Shown here piece after piece: positions 8,701-14,024 of a stretch of 41,509 nucleotides of DNA. The position numbers and the translations under genes are program-made. The notes beneath the pieces are model-generated. The model was not told the DNA's origin, ran no database searches, and saw nothing but the letters and a program-made list of their open reading frames with translations. The DNA comes from Acidobacteriota bacterium (GTDB lineage: Bacteria; Acidobacteriota; Blastocatellia; Pyrinomonadales; Pyrinomonadaceae): positions 1-41,509 of the forward strand of contig JAIVJG010000010.1 of the NCBI GenBank assembly GCA_020200155.1, given 5' to 3'. The stretch's first letter is position 1; every line of letters starts with the position of its first letter.

Positions 8701-9205
8701 GGTGGTAGTCGTCGAGGACGAGCACGAGTTGCTGCTCGACGCGGTCGAGCACTTCGTTCAGGAGCACGTCCACGGCGCGCTCCGGCGCTTGCGCCAGTTC
8801 CTTCGCGGCCTCCTGCATGTAAGAGAACGTGACCTCGCCGAAGCCGGGCACGACCTGCTTGATGCCGTGCGTGACGTAGCCGAGGAAGACGAGCGGGTCT
8901 GCGTCCGTGTGGTCGAGTTGATACCAGACGAAGCGGCGCGCATGCGTGCGTATGAAGTCGGCGACGAGCGTCGTCTTGCCCGAACCGGCGTTGGCGGTGA
9001 CGAGCGTGACGGGGTGCGCGAGGTTTTGCAGCAGACGGTCAACGAGGCGCGGGCGCGGCAGCAGTTGCGGGGCCGGACGCGGCGGCAAAAGCTTCGTGCG
9101 CAGGAAAAAGGTCGGGAGTTGCGGCGGCGCGGCGGCACCCGTGGGCGGCACGAGCGCGCCGCTTCCCGTCTGAAGTCCTTCCTGGCGACGCGGCCTGTTC
9201 GTCAT
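2771..9205 (-). CDS. STAND ATPase-TPR-BTAD regulator in one frame with a secreted S8 subtilase (2144 aa)
   Basis: One uninterrupted frame encodes two proteins' worth of domains. Residues 1-1115 are a MalT/AfsR-like regulator. They comprise a STAND ATPase (Walker A ANAGSGKTTL at 71-80, Walker B VLVLDD at 161-166), a TPR-rich region (about 400-830), an OmpR-type winged helix (about 873-960) and a BTAD domain (about 972-1113) ending in the typical ELGVEP. A roughly 30-residue linker follows, then a signal-peptide-like segment (1147-1172) and a subtilase. The subtilase has an octapeptide-repeat region (1181-1396), an I9-like prodomain, triad residues D1527 (AVLDTG), H1577 (SGHGTF) and S1767 (TGTSFSAP), and SLH-like modules (about 2030-2140) suited to cell-surface anchoring. 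The regulator half would be cytoplasmic and the protease exported. A true fusion, a recently lost stop codon, or internal initiation at GTG 5767 are all possible. The start at 9205 has a weak AAGG upstream. Confidence 0.85.
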   Translation of the reverse strand: MTNRPRRQEGLQTGSGALVPPTGAAAPPQLPTFFLRTKLLPPRPAPQLLPRPRLVDRLLQNLAHPVTLVTANAGSGKTTLVADFIRTHARRFVWYQLDHTDADPLVFLGYVTHGIKQVVPGFGEVTFSYMQEAAKELAQAPERAVDVLLNEVLDRVEQQLVLVLDDYHHLGTETPVHRVVDRLLAYLPDVMHVIIISRDMPPLALSRLRTQASLAVVDRAELLFTDEETRELFRKVFDLELTPEQLAEYRERTHGWITALQLVRQVAQRQALARGLPEGEAATSPDLIEVLRQSERDIFDYFAEEVFADETESVQRFLLRVSLLERVEPETCSHLYPEAHNSSMLQMLVRRNVFMTLASDGRGEEYRLHPLFRSFLQRRLRVEMGRAGLAAEHARVADYFLERGQWEQAMHHLLAAEDFERAALTIAERGGAWISAGALSSLAAFADALPAPVLEAHPRALAHRAEVSRLRDEFDAAQSLFRRAASLLHEQGDNEGEAEALHSLATLARRRGDCSTSFSYLDRAVELTDEHSVVRTKCGNTRGLCRVALGQWTEAEREFRAALQSAEERGDAYYARLIAHNLGTPAGIRGDFGEALRWLRRMLRDEADTPPMPQESVAHLNIARCYWHTGDFASCEQHLDRALECCQLFNMAGLRGEIFEAYGNLYRRRQDVAHAVEFYDRAARAYDEAGIELTRTELLEEKGMLALQMNDLVESRSLLDRLIEARTATGDEMGCQRTTLARGRVLLAQGKQDEARADLYPALKYFRAQGLYYNEAQAALALAVCEHLADDENAMLEHLRRAVDLATRYDYEYWLGRMIAQHPSLFAAPEAAELLPQDLREQLPATTAAAPSPAVEVLRPVVVIAQGPVADLAINMLGSVEIYRDPSRPFAADAWVTKRARDILCFIASRRHRRASKDTIIDTFWGEADFSAIEKNFHPTVSHIRKALNSNQPLKQNFLLYRDGDYQLNPEFSYRFDFEEFDRLVTEGDAARRSREQESFVKSYEEAVALYRGEFVQGSYDEWAEEQRSYYREQYLRLLELLASTAQKAEEWSRSLHMAQQILREDPFREDVHCMIMRAQAAQANRVAVREQYENLRRLLRKELGVEPNEACSLYQACFPARATCLVSEAARTFNFNQHRRRSERPVKVPKSSRQAISLALMLLLSSIPASAGILVEKTQGLTMTGADGIYYDNTSGLTMTGADALLGLGVNGIFKIGSDGLTMTGADGSTITGADGVAYTGSNSYAASHADGLTMTGADGLTMTGADGLTMTGADGTVYHANSIVIRQAQGLTMTGADNLTMVGVDGLQQFGNNGLTMTGADGLTMTGADSVHLDSAFQVIVTQTDGTIFSGATNGLTMTGADALTMTGADNVMMSGVVGLTTLWADAFETTGAGDKVGGGLAGFDPELAALLYRATDDSYLNAVVVYQQPVTDSDIAELQSLGLRGGTRYRALPMVALSATPGQLNAIRQLKAVRHIALNRTLQWNADTSRQTTGVRRVRPDVDLTNRNGGLPLSGNGIGVAVLDTGLDSTHADLAGHVIKNIKLADAQGANVAGGFLPPSAIESPTGTDQASGHGTFVAGIIAGNGAKSNGKYAGYAPKARLVGLSAGDATLLSVLAGFDYLLSRLDLDVRVVNCSFSANTIYDTNDPVNVATRMLYDHGVNVVFSAGNSGPGLHSLNPYAAAPWVIGVGALDERGRLADFSARGDFGSRNYRPTLVAPGVNVLSLRASSGANTTGANGLAGGSDADQLSSSELPYYTTATGTSFSAPEVAGTIVLMLETNPSLTPAQVRSILQRTATPLPPYYQYEIGAGSLNTHAAVLEAAFPQRRIGLFRATFNRAQMRFVKEPTLAFSGTVKPGGASNVNVTVPADAVLAAADIGWGPLTSTNDLALSLYDPSGTRRAAVNVLNMPGLTGKRERTMVSAPQSGAWRVSVTNTLGLGVTTQEYKGLFDAARVEYSALLDLDGLDSRLVADIHQAIRTFTMWPDGKYFRPSFAVTRSELAVAMVGGARIPLYVPAQPGYSDVTSMTTMNYVESAQARPGGALFPDAMRGGAFRPDDRVSRLLAAIVLVRAAGLESEAQTRPPQLSITDASSIPRQWQPYVAMAIDRGLISTDEQFNPGGTYTRADLAHSLSTLLRMYSE
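5018..5665 (-). repeat. Octapeptide tandem repeats, consensus GLTMTGAD (27 units)
   Basis: Encoded residues 1181-1396 of the long ORF fall into 27 units of eight residues (two units are 7 and 9). Ten are exactly GLTMTGAD, and others are variants such as ALTMTGAD, GSTITGAD, NLTMVGVD and GIFKIGSD. Three adjacent units (5377-5460 region) differ by a single synonymous base, so they are recent copies. Distant units use different codons for the same residues, so the peptide has been kept by selection. The regular Gly, hydrophobic, Thr and Asp pattern suggests a beta-solenoid, possibly metal-binding, but this is inference. Confidence 0.9.
5689..5767 (-). other. Candidate internal start and signal peptide of the subtilase
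   Basis: An in-frame GTG at 5767 begins VKVPKSSRQAISLALML, a basic N-region and hydrophobic core ending in an ASA cleavage site (codon 1172 of the long ORF). Starting here gives a 998-residue subtilase with D381, H431 and S621 as its triad, a normal independent gene. A GAAAG lies 3-7 nt upstream, a weak ribosome site. The preceding residues (FNFNQHRRRSERP) do not resemble a known domain and may be read-through of a former intergenic spacer. Confidence 0.5.
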
Positions 9206-9305
9206 CCGAGTTGTACCTTGCAGGTGTTTAAAGCGCGTGGAGAAATTCAGGACACCCCACAGACTCCCAAGACATCCTTAGTGCAATTTCCCCTGCGTGT
9301 AAAGT

Positions 9306-9332
9306 AAAAACGGCTTCGCCGCGCTTTCGGCG
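9306..9332 (-). terminator. Possible terminator after the STAND ATPase gene
   Basis: On the minus strand a small GC hairpin (CGGC, GAA loop, GCCG, 9311-9321) is followed by five T. An alternative hairpin CGCCG/CGGCG overlaps it (9317-9332). It lies between the stop of the ATPase gene (9373) and the start of the regulator-protease ORF (9205), so it would separate their transcription. The stem is short. Confidence 0.4.
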
Positions 9333-9372
9333 GGCGTATTTGTGCGAGGATTAAAAACGGGGCACGGGCGTT

Positions 9373-10176
9373 TCAGGCCGTGTCCATCGAAGACTTTGGA
9401 AATTTTTTAATCAGGTGCAGCGGGCGACTCTGGCGAGTGCCCGCTCGCGCGGCGACCAGTTTGGCGGCCTCTTCGGCGACGCCCTCAGACTTCGCCTGCG
9501 CGTCGAGTGTGGCGGCACGCCCGCGCGTCCGTGCGAGCGCGGCTTCGGCTCGCTCGACTGGCAGGCCGTAGCTGGCGAATAATTTGTCCGCCTCCTCCAA
9601 CGTGAAAGCCAGTTCCGGCTCGTCAACCACGCACAGCGTCTGCTTCGAGCGCATGCGCCAGAGCGGCGTCGGCGGCAGGCTCCTGCCGATCAGGCAGACG
9701 TGCGCCTCGCGCGGCAGCAGCGGCAGCAGTCGCCGGAAGAGCGGCACCATCCACTCTGCGTCGTAGACAAGGTGCAGGTCGTCTATGACTATCAGCAGCG
9801 GCTCGTTCGATTCCAGCAACTCGTAGACGAAATACTCGACGAGCAGGGGCACGTCGTTCAGCCCGACATGGTCGCCGAAGCGCTCCAGCGTCTTTTGCCC
9901 GAAGCCCGGTCGCTCGGCGGCGACGCTGGCGCACAGGTATTGAAAAAAGATTTGCAGTTCCACGTCCGGCGCGTCCGCCTTGTACCACGCCACGCGCCGC
10001 CCGCACTGGCGAGCGAAATCCGTCGCCAACATGGTCTTGCCCGTGCCCGTGCGCCCCTGAATGATAGTCGAATTGCAACAGGCGAGGCTCTCTTTGAGCG
10101 TGGAAATCAGGCGCGCACGAGAAATGCGCGGCAGTTCCAGAGGGGGTGCGATCTTGTCAGGGATAAACGGCGTCAT
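9373..10176 (-). CDS. ATPase-only STAND (MalT/LuxR-like) protein
   Basis: A 267-residue protein resembling the N-terminal ATPase of the neighbouring regulator. It has Walker A GRTGTGKT (41-48), Walker B LLIVIDD (127-133), and the conserved VCLIGRSLPPTPLWRMR strand-to-arm region. After about residue 220 the sequence turns into an Ala/Arg-rich tail and ends, with no TPR, winged helix or BTAD domain. It is therefore an NTPase without its own output domain, either a truncated paralogue or a partner subunit. ATG 10176 is chosen over an upstream ATG at 10260 because AAAAGAGA precedes it at good spacing and the protein similarity begins there. It is in the same orientation and immediately upstream of the long regulator ORF, which suggests a functional link. 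Confidence 0.75.
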   Translation of the reverse strand: MTPFIPDKIAPPLELPRISRARLISTLKESLACCNSTIIQGRTGTGKTMLATDFARQCGRRVAWYKADAPDVELQIFFQYLCASVAAERPGFGQKTLERFGDHVGLNDVPLLVEYFVYELLESNEPLLIVIDDLHLVYDAEWMVPLFRRLLPLLPREAHVCLIGRSLPPTPLWRMRSKQTLCVVDEPELAFTLEEADKLFASYGLPVERAEAALARTRGRAATLDAQAKSEGVAEEAAKLVAARAGTRQSRPLHLIKKFPKSSMDTA

Positions 10177-10334
10177 GTGAGTTTCTCTTTTAAGTTTCCC
10201 TTCAACAGCAGTCTGTGTGAGACGCGACAACTCGTTCCACATGCAAAGTTTAAGGGGCAAGTCGCAATTTTCAGCGTCCGGGAAGGCAGCGCCTTAGCGC
10301 CAGCCTAACCTGTGCGGGAATTTAACCGTCGGCG

Positions 10335-10351
10335 CTTGAGGAATTCTTGAG
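10335..10351. promoter_or_regulatory. CTTGAG direct repeat, 11-bp period
   Basis: CTTGAG occurs twice with starts 11 bp apart (CTTGAGGAATTCTTGAG). It matches the pairs at 2597 and 2683 except for two central bases. It lies 159 bp upstream of the ATPase start, a plausible operator position for the nearby BTAD regulator. The function is inferred from known SARP binding-site architecture. Confidence 0.4.
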
Positions 10352-10359
10352 GTTTGGCT

Positions 10360-10389
10360 GTCTTAACGTGTTTTTTAAGCACCTAAGAC
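10360..10389. repeat. Inverted repeat with T-rich loop
   Basis: GTCTTA (10360-10365) pairs with TAAGAC (10384-10389), and inner GTG pairs with CAC, around a TTTTTTAAG loop. It directly follows the TTGAG repeat. It could be an operator half-site pair or a weak terminator. Confidence 0.35.
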
Positions 10390-10593
10390 GGGGTCGGAAG
10401 GGATTAATACGGCACCGAAGCGCGCCAACACCCGTCTGGCGCAATCGGCGCGGTATGGGGCACACTGGCGCGGGTTTGAAACACCCGATGCGACATTGGA
10501 ACGCGCTCGCCACCCGGATTTGTGAGCTTCAGTGCGGCCCGGAGGACAAACAGGAGGGTTAAGGCATTGCGGAGCGGGGCGTCAACAGTGAGG

Positions 10594-11097
10594 CTACGAT
10601 GACTTCCCGTTGCGGCCTTCGCTGATGTATCGCTCGACGATGTTAATGAGGGCGCTCAGCCTTTCGTTCGTATGCTGCTGCGACTCGGCAAGCGTCGTCA
10701 TATTCTGCTCTAAGCTGCCCATCCGCGCGTCGCTACGCTGGTTGATCTGAAACTGAGCCTCAAACGTGCGCGTCACCACCTGAATGAATTGCGTCTGCGT
10801 TTGCACGTGCTCGCCCAGCATTCTGGTGACCTCGCCGACCTGCCCGCTCAGTTCGCCGACCTGCCCGCTCATTTCACCGATCTGCCCGCTCATTTCACCA
10901 ATCTGTCCAACCATTTCACCAATCTGTCCAACTATTTCACCAATCTGTCCGCTCATTTGACTGATCTGTCCGCTCATTTGACTGATCTGTCCACTCATTT
11001 CGCCGATCTGCCGGTTAGTTCGCTCGATCTGCGCGTCCATGTTGGCCTGACTCTTGAGCAGGAAATCAATGGCTCTTTCCATTTCTTCGTTGTTCAT
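10594..11097 (-). CDS. Heptad-repeat coiled-coil protein
   Basis: A 167-residue protein built around nine near-perfect heptads (QIGEMSG-like, residues 30-92), with Ile/Val and Met at regularly spaced core positions. These are predicted to form a long parallel coiled coil. The N-terminus (MNNEEMERAIDFLLKSQANM) and the C-terminal helix around residues 93-155 extend it. There is no signal peptide or membrane segment, so it is probably cytoplasmic, and no catalytic motif is seen. The ATG at 11097 is preferred to the in-frame start at 11130 because AGAGGGG lies about 10 nt upstream. It follows the 61-residue gene closely, with which it may form an operon. The function is unknown; an oligomerising scaffold or shape-determining role is only a guess. 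Confidence 0.75.
   Translation of the reverse strand: MNNEEMERAIDFLLKSQANMDAQIERTNRQIGEMSGQISQMSGQISQMSGQIGEIVGQIGEMVGQIGEMSGQIGEMSGQVGELSGQVGEVTRMLGEHVQTQTQFIQVVTRTFEAQFQINQRSDARMGSLEQNMTTLAESQQHTNERLSALINIVERYISEGRNGKSS
10822..11010 (-). repeat. 21-bp tandem repeats encoding heptads
   Basis: Nine consecutive 21-bp units encode the QIGEMSG heptads. Neighbouring units differ by only a few bases (for example ISQMSG twice, IGEMSG twice), indicating expansion by slippage or unequal recombination within the gene. Confidence 0.85.
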
Positions 11098-11137
11098 TGT
11101 ATTGATGCCCCTCTGATTCAGTTCCCTCAATTACTTC

Positions 11138-11323
11138 TCAAGAAACATTTGTTTCAGACGCCTGCTCCGACGCGCCTTTCGGGTCGCGGCGCGCTGCTTC
11201 GGCGAGAAGCTCCGCCCGTTCCTCGCGGGTGAGATTTTGCAGGTAAGCTATAAAATCTTCGCGACCTTCGGGGCTTTCCAGTGCTGCCTCAAGATGTTCT
11301 ATGAACTCGTCGTAGTTGTTCAC
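11138..11323 (-). CDS. Small acidic protein of unknown function (61 aa)
   Basis: A short ORF starting at GTG 11323 with AAGAAAGA upstream. The protein (starting MNNYDEFIEHLEAALESPEG, then a predicted amphipathic helix LTREERAELLAEAARR) is helical and acidic, with no signal peptide and no recognised family. It lies 40 bp upstream of the coiled-coil gene's ATG in the same direction, so the two are probably co-transcribed. The composition and start signal make it a plausible real gene, but its small size limits certainty. Confidence 0.6.
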   Translation of the reverse strand: MNNYDEFIEHLEAALESPEGREDFIAYLQNLTREERAELLAEAARRDPKGASEQASETNVS

Positions 11324-11393
11324 GTCTTCACGTCTTTCTTACTCGCCCAACTCTCAAACGCTTTCCCTAGCCTTCGGACAAACTCTCTCTTGA

Positions 11394-12755
11394 TTATACA
11401 GACTGATGACGCTCCGCGCGCTTCTCAAGCAGGACGCGCACTCCATCGCGCGGGCGCAGAGACAGCGCTGGCCGGATTTCCACACGGTGGCCGGGCGCGG
11501 GCCGCAGTCGAAATTTTTGCGCGATGGTGGCTAGGATCAGCACCGCCTCCATCATCGCGAACGCCTGCCCGATGCAGAGGCGCGGGCCGCCGCCGAAGGG
11601 GAAGTATGCGTAACGGGGCAGCCGCGAGGCCGTCTCCTCGCGCCAGCGTTCGGGACGGAACTCCGACGGCTCGTCGTAAAAACGCGGGTCGCGTTGGATG
11701 ACATACGTCGGCATGAAGACCTGCGCGCCCGCGGGGACGCGGTAGCCGCCGATCTCAAAATCGCCGACGGCCTCGCGCCCGACGACGTAAGCCGGCGGGT
11801 ACAGGCGCAGGGATTCCTTCACGACCCACTCGCAGTAAGGCAGGCGCGGCATGTCCCCTGCGGTCGGCGTCCGACCGCCCAGCACTGTTTCGAGTTCGGC
11901 GTGCAGTTTCGTCTCCGCCTCCGCGTTCCACGCCAGCAGATGCCACGCCCACGTCAGCGCGAGCGCCGTCGTCTCGTGCCCTGCGAGGAAGAGCGTCATC
12001 ACCTCGTCGCGCAGTTGCCTGTCGGTCATCCGCGTACCGTCTTCGTCACGCGCCGCCAGCAGCATCGAGAGCAGGTCGCCGCGATCCTCTCCGCTCGCGC
12101 GCCGCTCGGCGATGATGCGGTAGAGAATTTTGTCCAGGCGCGCCGCCGCGCGATGAAAGCGACGGTGGCCTGCGGTGGGCAGGCGGTTGTCGGCGATCCA
12201 GCGCAGCGTCGCCTGCGACTCGAAAGGCCTGGCGAGCACGCCGAGCGATTCGACAATCTCGTTTTGCTCCGCCGAAACGTCGGCGTTGAAGAGCGTGCGG
12301 ACGACGATGTCCTGCGTCAGGCGCATCAACTCCTCGTGCGCGTCCAGCGTCTCGCCGTCGCGCCAGGACGCCAGCATGCGTTCGGTATAGGCGACCATCG
12401 TCTCGCCGTAGGCGCTCGTGCGGTCGCGATGAAAGGCCGGCTGCGCGAGCCTTCGCTGCCGACGCCAGAACTCTCCGTCGCTCGTCAGCAGCCCTTTGCC
12501 AATCAGGCGCTGAAGAAAGGGCGCGCGGAATGGGCGCGGCTTGATGAAGTTGCGGTTGTTGGTGACGAGCACCTGCTCGACGTGGTCAGGGTGGAAGAGA
12601 AAGTACGCGCTGAGGTAGAGAAAGCGCGTGCGTACCACGTCGCCGAACTCTCGCGCGCAACGCTCCATGAAGGCGAGCGAGTCGCGGTTGAATTCCGGCA
12701 TCACGCCCGTGATGAGTTTTCCTTTAGGGCCGCCGGGGACGAGTGCCGCAACCAT
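11394..12755 (-). CDS. Cytochrome P450
   Basis: A 453-residue heme-thiolate monooxygenase, which inserts one oxygen atom of O2 into an organic substrate using electrons from a separate redox partner. The hallmarks are present: I-helix AGHETTA, K-helix ESLRLYPPAY (ExxR), PERF-like FRPERW, and the heme-binding loop FGGGPRLCIG with Cys394 as the axial ligand. There is no membrane anchor, so it is a soluble bacterial type; the sequence style resembles CYP4/CYP102-related bacterial P450s. The substrate cannot be inferred. GGAG 9 nt before ATG 12755 supports the start. No ferredoxin or reductase gene is adjacent. A PhzF-family gene lies upstream in the same direction, 107 bp away, but co-function is not established. 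Confidence 0.96.
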   Translation of the reverse strand: MVAALVPGGPKGKLITGVMPEFNRDSLAFMERCAREFGDVVRTRFLYLSAYFLFHPDHVEQVLVTNNRNFIKPRPFRAPFLQRLIGKGLLTSDGEFWRRQRRLAQPAFHRDRTSAYGETMVAYTERMLASWRDGETLDAHEELMRLTQDIVVRTLFNADVSAEQNEIVESLGVLARPFESQATLRWIADNRLPTAGHRRFHRAAARLDKILYRIIAERRASGEDRGDLLSMLLAARDEDGTRMTDRQLRDEVMTLFLAGHETTALALTWAWHLLAWNAEAETKLHAELETVLGGRTPTAGDMPRLPYCEWVVKESLRLYPPAYVVGREAVGDFEIGGYRVPAGAQVFMPTYVIQRDPRFYDEPSEFRPERWREETASRLPRYAYFPFGGGPRLCIGQAFAMMEAVLILATIAQKFRLRPAPGHRVEIRPALSLRPRDGVRVLLEKRAERHQSV

Positions 12756-12862
12756 ATTTGATGCTCCGCAGAAGTTCGCGATTCAGATTTCCAAATTTTG
12801 CGATCTCAAGTCTGAAATTTCAAATCCGCCGTCAATTTCTTTGACGAGATAACCCGCGCCGC

Positions 12863-13789
12863 CTAATCAATCTCAAGAAAACCTTCGCCCATAAAATAAC
12901 ACTGCCCGCCGACCTTCACGCTGCTGATCTCGCCGACGCCATCGCGCGCGATTTTGATGTTGATGAAGCTCGGTCGTCCCATCTCGATGCCCTGCTCGCT
13001 GACGATGGCGGCTTCCGTCTGACAGGCCACGACGCCGTGGCGCACGAGGTAGCAGCCGAGCGGCCCGCTCGCGCCGCCCGTCGCCGGGTCTTCGACGATG
13101 CCGAGCAGAGGGGCGAACATGCGACTGTGAACGGTCGAGCCTTCGTGCTCCACCTCGCGCGTGAAGACAAAGACTTCCGTAATCTTCAAATCGCGCAGCG
13201 CACGCTCCATCACCTCGGCGCGTGGACGGCAGCGGCGTGCGGCGTCGAGAGTCGCGAGCGGCACGAAGAGAAAGGGCACGCCGCAGGAGACGACTTCAAT
13301 CGGCAGGTTCACGTCCGCGGCGATGTCCGAAGGGTCGAGCGAAAGCATCTCGGCGGCGGCGCGCACGTCGTCAAAGCGCGGGCCGAACGCGGGGAGCGGC
13401 TGCGTCATCTCGGCGTAGACGGGCTGGCCGTCCCTGAACTCGATCCGCACGGGCACGGGGCCGACGCCCTCTTCGAGCGTGATCGTCGTCTCGTCGCCGA
13501 CGCCACAGCGCTTGATCAACTGCTCGCGCGCCAGTACGAACGACGTGCCGACGGTCGGGTGTCCGGCCATCGGCAGTTCATTGGCGGGCGTGAAGATGCG
13601 GACGCGGTAGTCGTGGCGCGGGTCGTCCGGCGGCAGCACGAAGGTCGTCTCCGAGAGGTTGAACTCTTTGGCGATGGCCTGCATCACTTCCGTCGGGATG
13701 CCGCGCCCGTTCGTGAAGACGGCGAGCGGATTGCCGCCGAACGCGCGGTCTGTGAACACGTCTATGCGGTGGTAATGGAGTTTCCTCAT
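12863..13789 (-). CDS. PhzF-family isomerase/epimerase-like protein
   Basis: A 308-residue protein of the PhzF (diaminopimelate epimerase-fold) family. Characteristic segments are the N-terminal [29 protein letters not shown] (with the family's catalytic-type Glu in SET), [16 protein letters not shown], and the C-terminal [20 protein letters not shown]. PhzF itself isomerises dihydro-hydroxyanthranilate in phenazine synthesis, but most family members lie outside such pathways. No other phenazine gene is here, so the substrate is unknown. It is cytoplasmic. GAGGAAG about 10 nt before ATG 13789 marks the start. An AT-rich spacer with imperfect repeats of TTTCAAATC type separates it from the P450 gene. 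Confidence 0.92.
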   Translation of the reverse strand: MRKLHYHRIDVFTDRAFGGNPLAVFTNGRGIPTEVMQAIAKEFNLSETTFVLPPDDPRHDYRVRIFTPANELPMAGHPTVGTSFVLAREQLIKRCGVGDETTITLEEGVGPVPVRIEFRDGQPVYAEMTQPLPAFGPRFDDVRAAAEMLSLDPSDIAADVNLPIEVVSCGVPFLFVPLATLDAARRCRPRAEVMERALRDLKITEVFVFTREVEHEGSTVHSRMFAPLLGIVEDPATGGASGPLGCYLVRHGVVACQTEAAIVSEQGIEMGRPSFINIKIARDGVGEISSVKVGGQCYFMGEGFLEID

Positions 13790-14024
13790 CTCGCAGCTTC
13801 CTCACGCCCGTCGCGTCGCGGGTGTTTTTAAATCAGTTATGTCATGCCGTTGGCTCGGATGTTAACAGTATAGCGTTTTGCGCGAGGGTTGCGCCCTCCC
13901 GGACGGCGCGGTCGGAAATGTTTATAGAAGTTTGTCTCTCGATGTATTTTCCGGCTGGTTCGACGCACTGTCAGCGCGGTATCTCCCCACTTCGAGTGGG
14001 AGCAATTTCCAGAGGGTTAAAAAG

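Larger units (their letters stand above)
10177..10593. other. Intergenic region upstream of the STAND ATPase
   Basis: About 420 bases with no convincing gene. It contains a TTGAG direct repeat (10335-10351), an inverted repeat (10360-10389) and a small GCGCCA/TGGCGC hairpin (10422-10442). It must hold the promoter of the ATPase gene and the transcript end of the coiled-coil gene. No strong -35/-10 pair was recognised. Confidence 0.5.

Noticed and set aside
8099-9307. 402-residue plus-strand frame opposite the STAND ATPase
   Set aside because: Antisense shadow of Walker A- and Walker B-containing sequence; no domain of its own.
10822-11010. 21-bp tandem repeats as a CRISPR or minisatellite outside genes
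   Set aside because: They lie within a frame encoding coiled-coil heptads and lack spacers.
11694-12761. 355-residue open frame opposite the P450
   Set aside because: Arg/His/Val-rich antisense of a gene with unmistakable P450 motifs.
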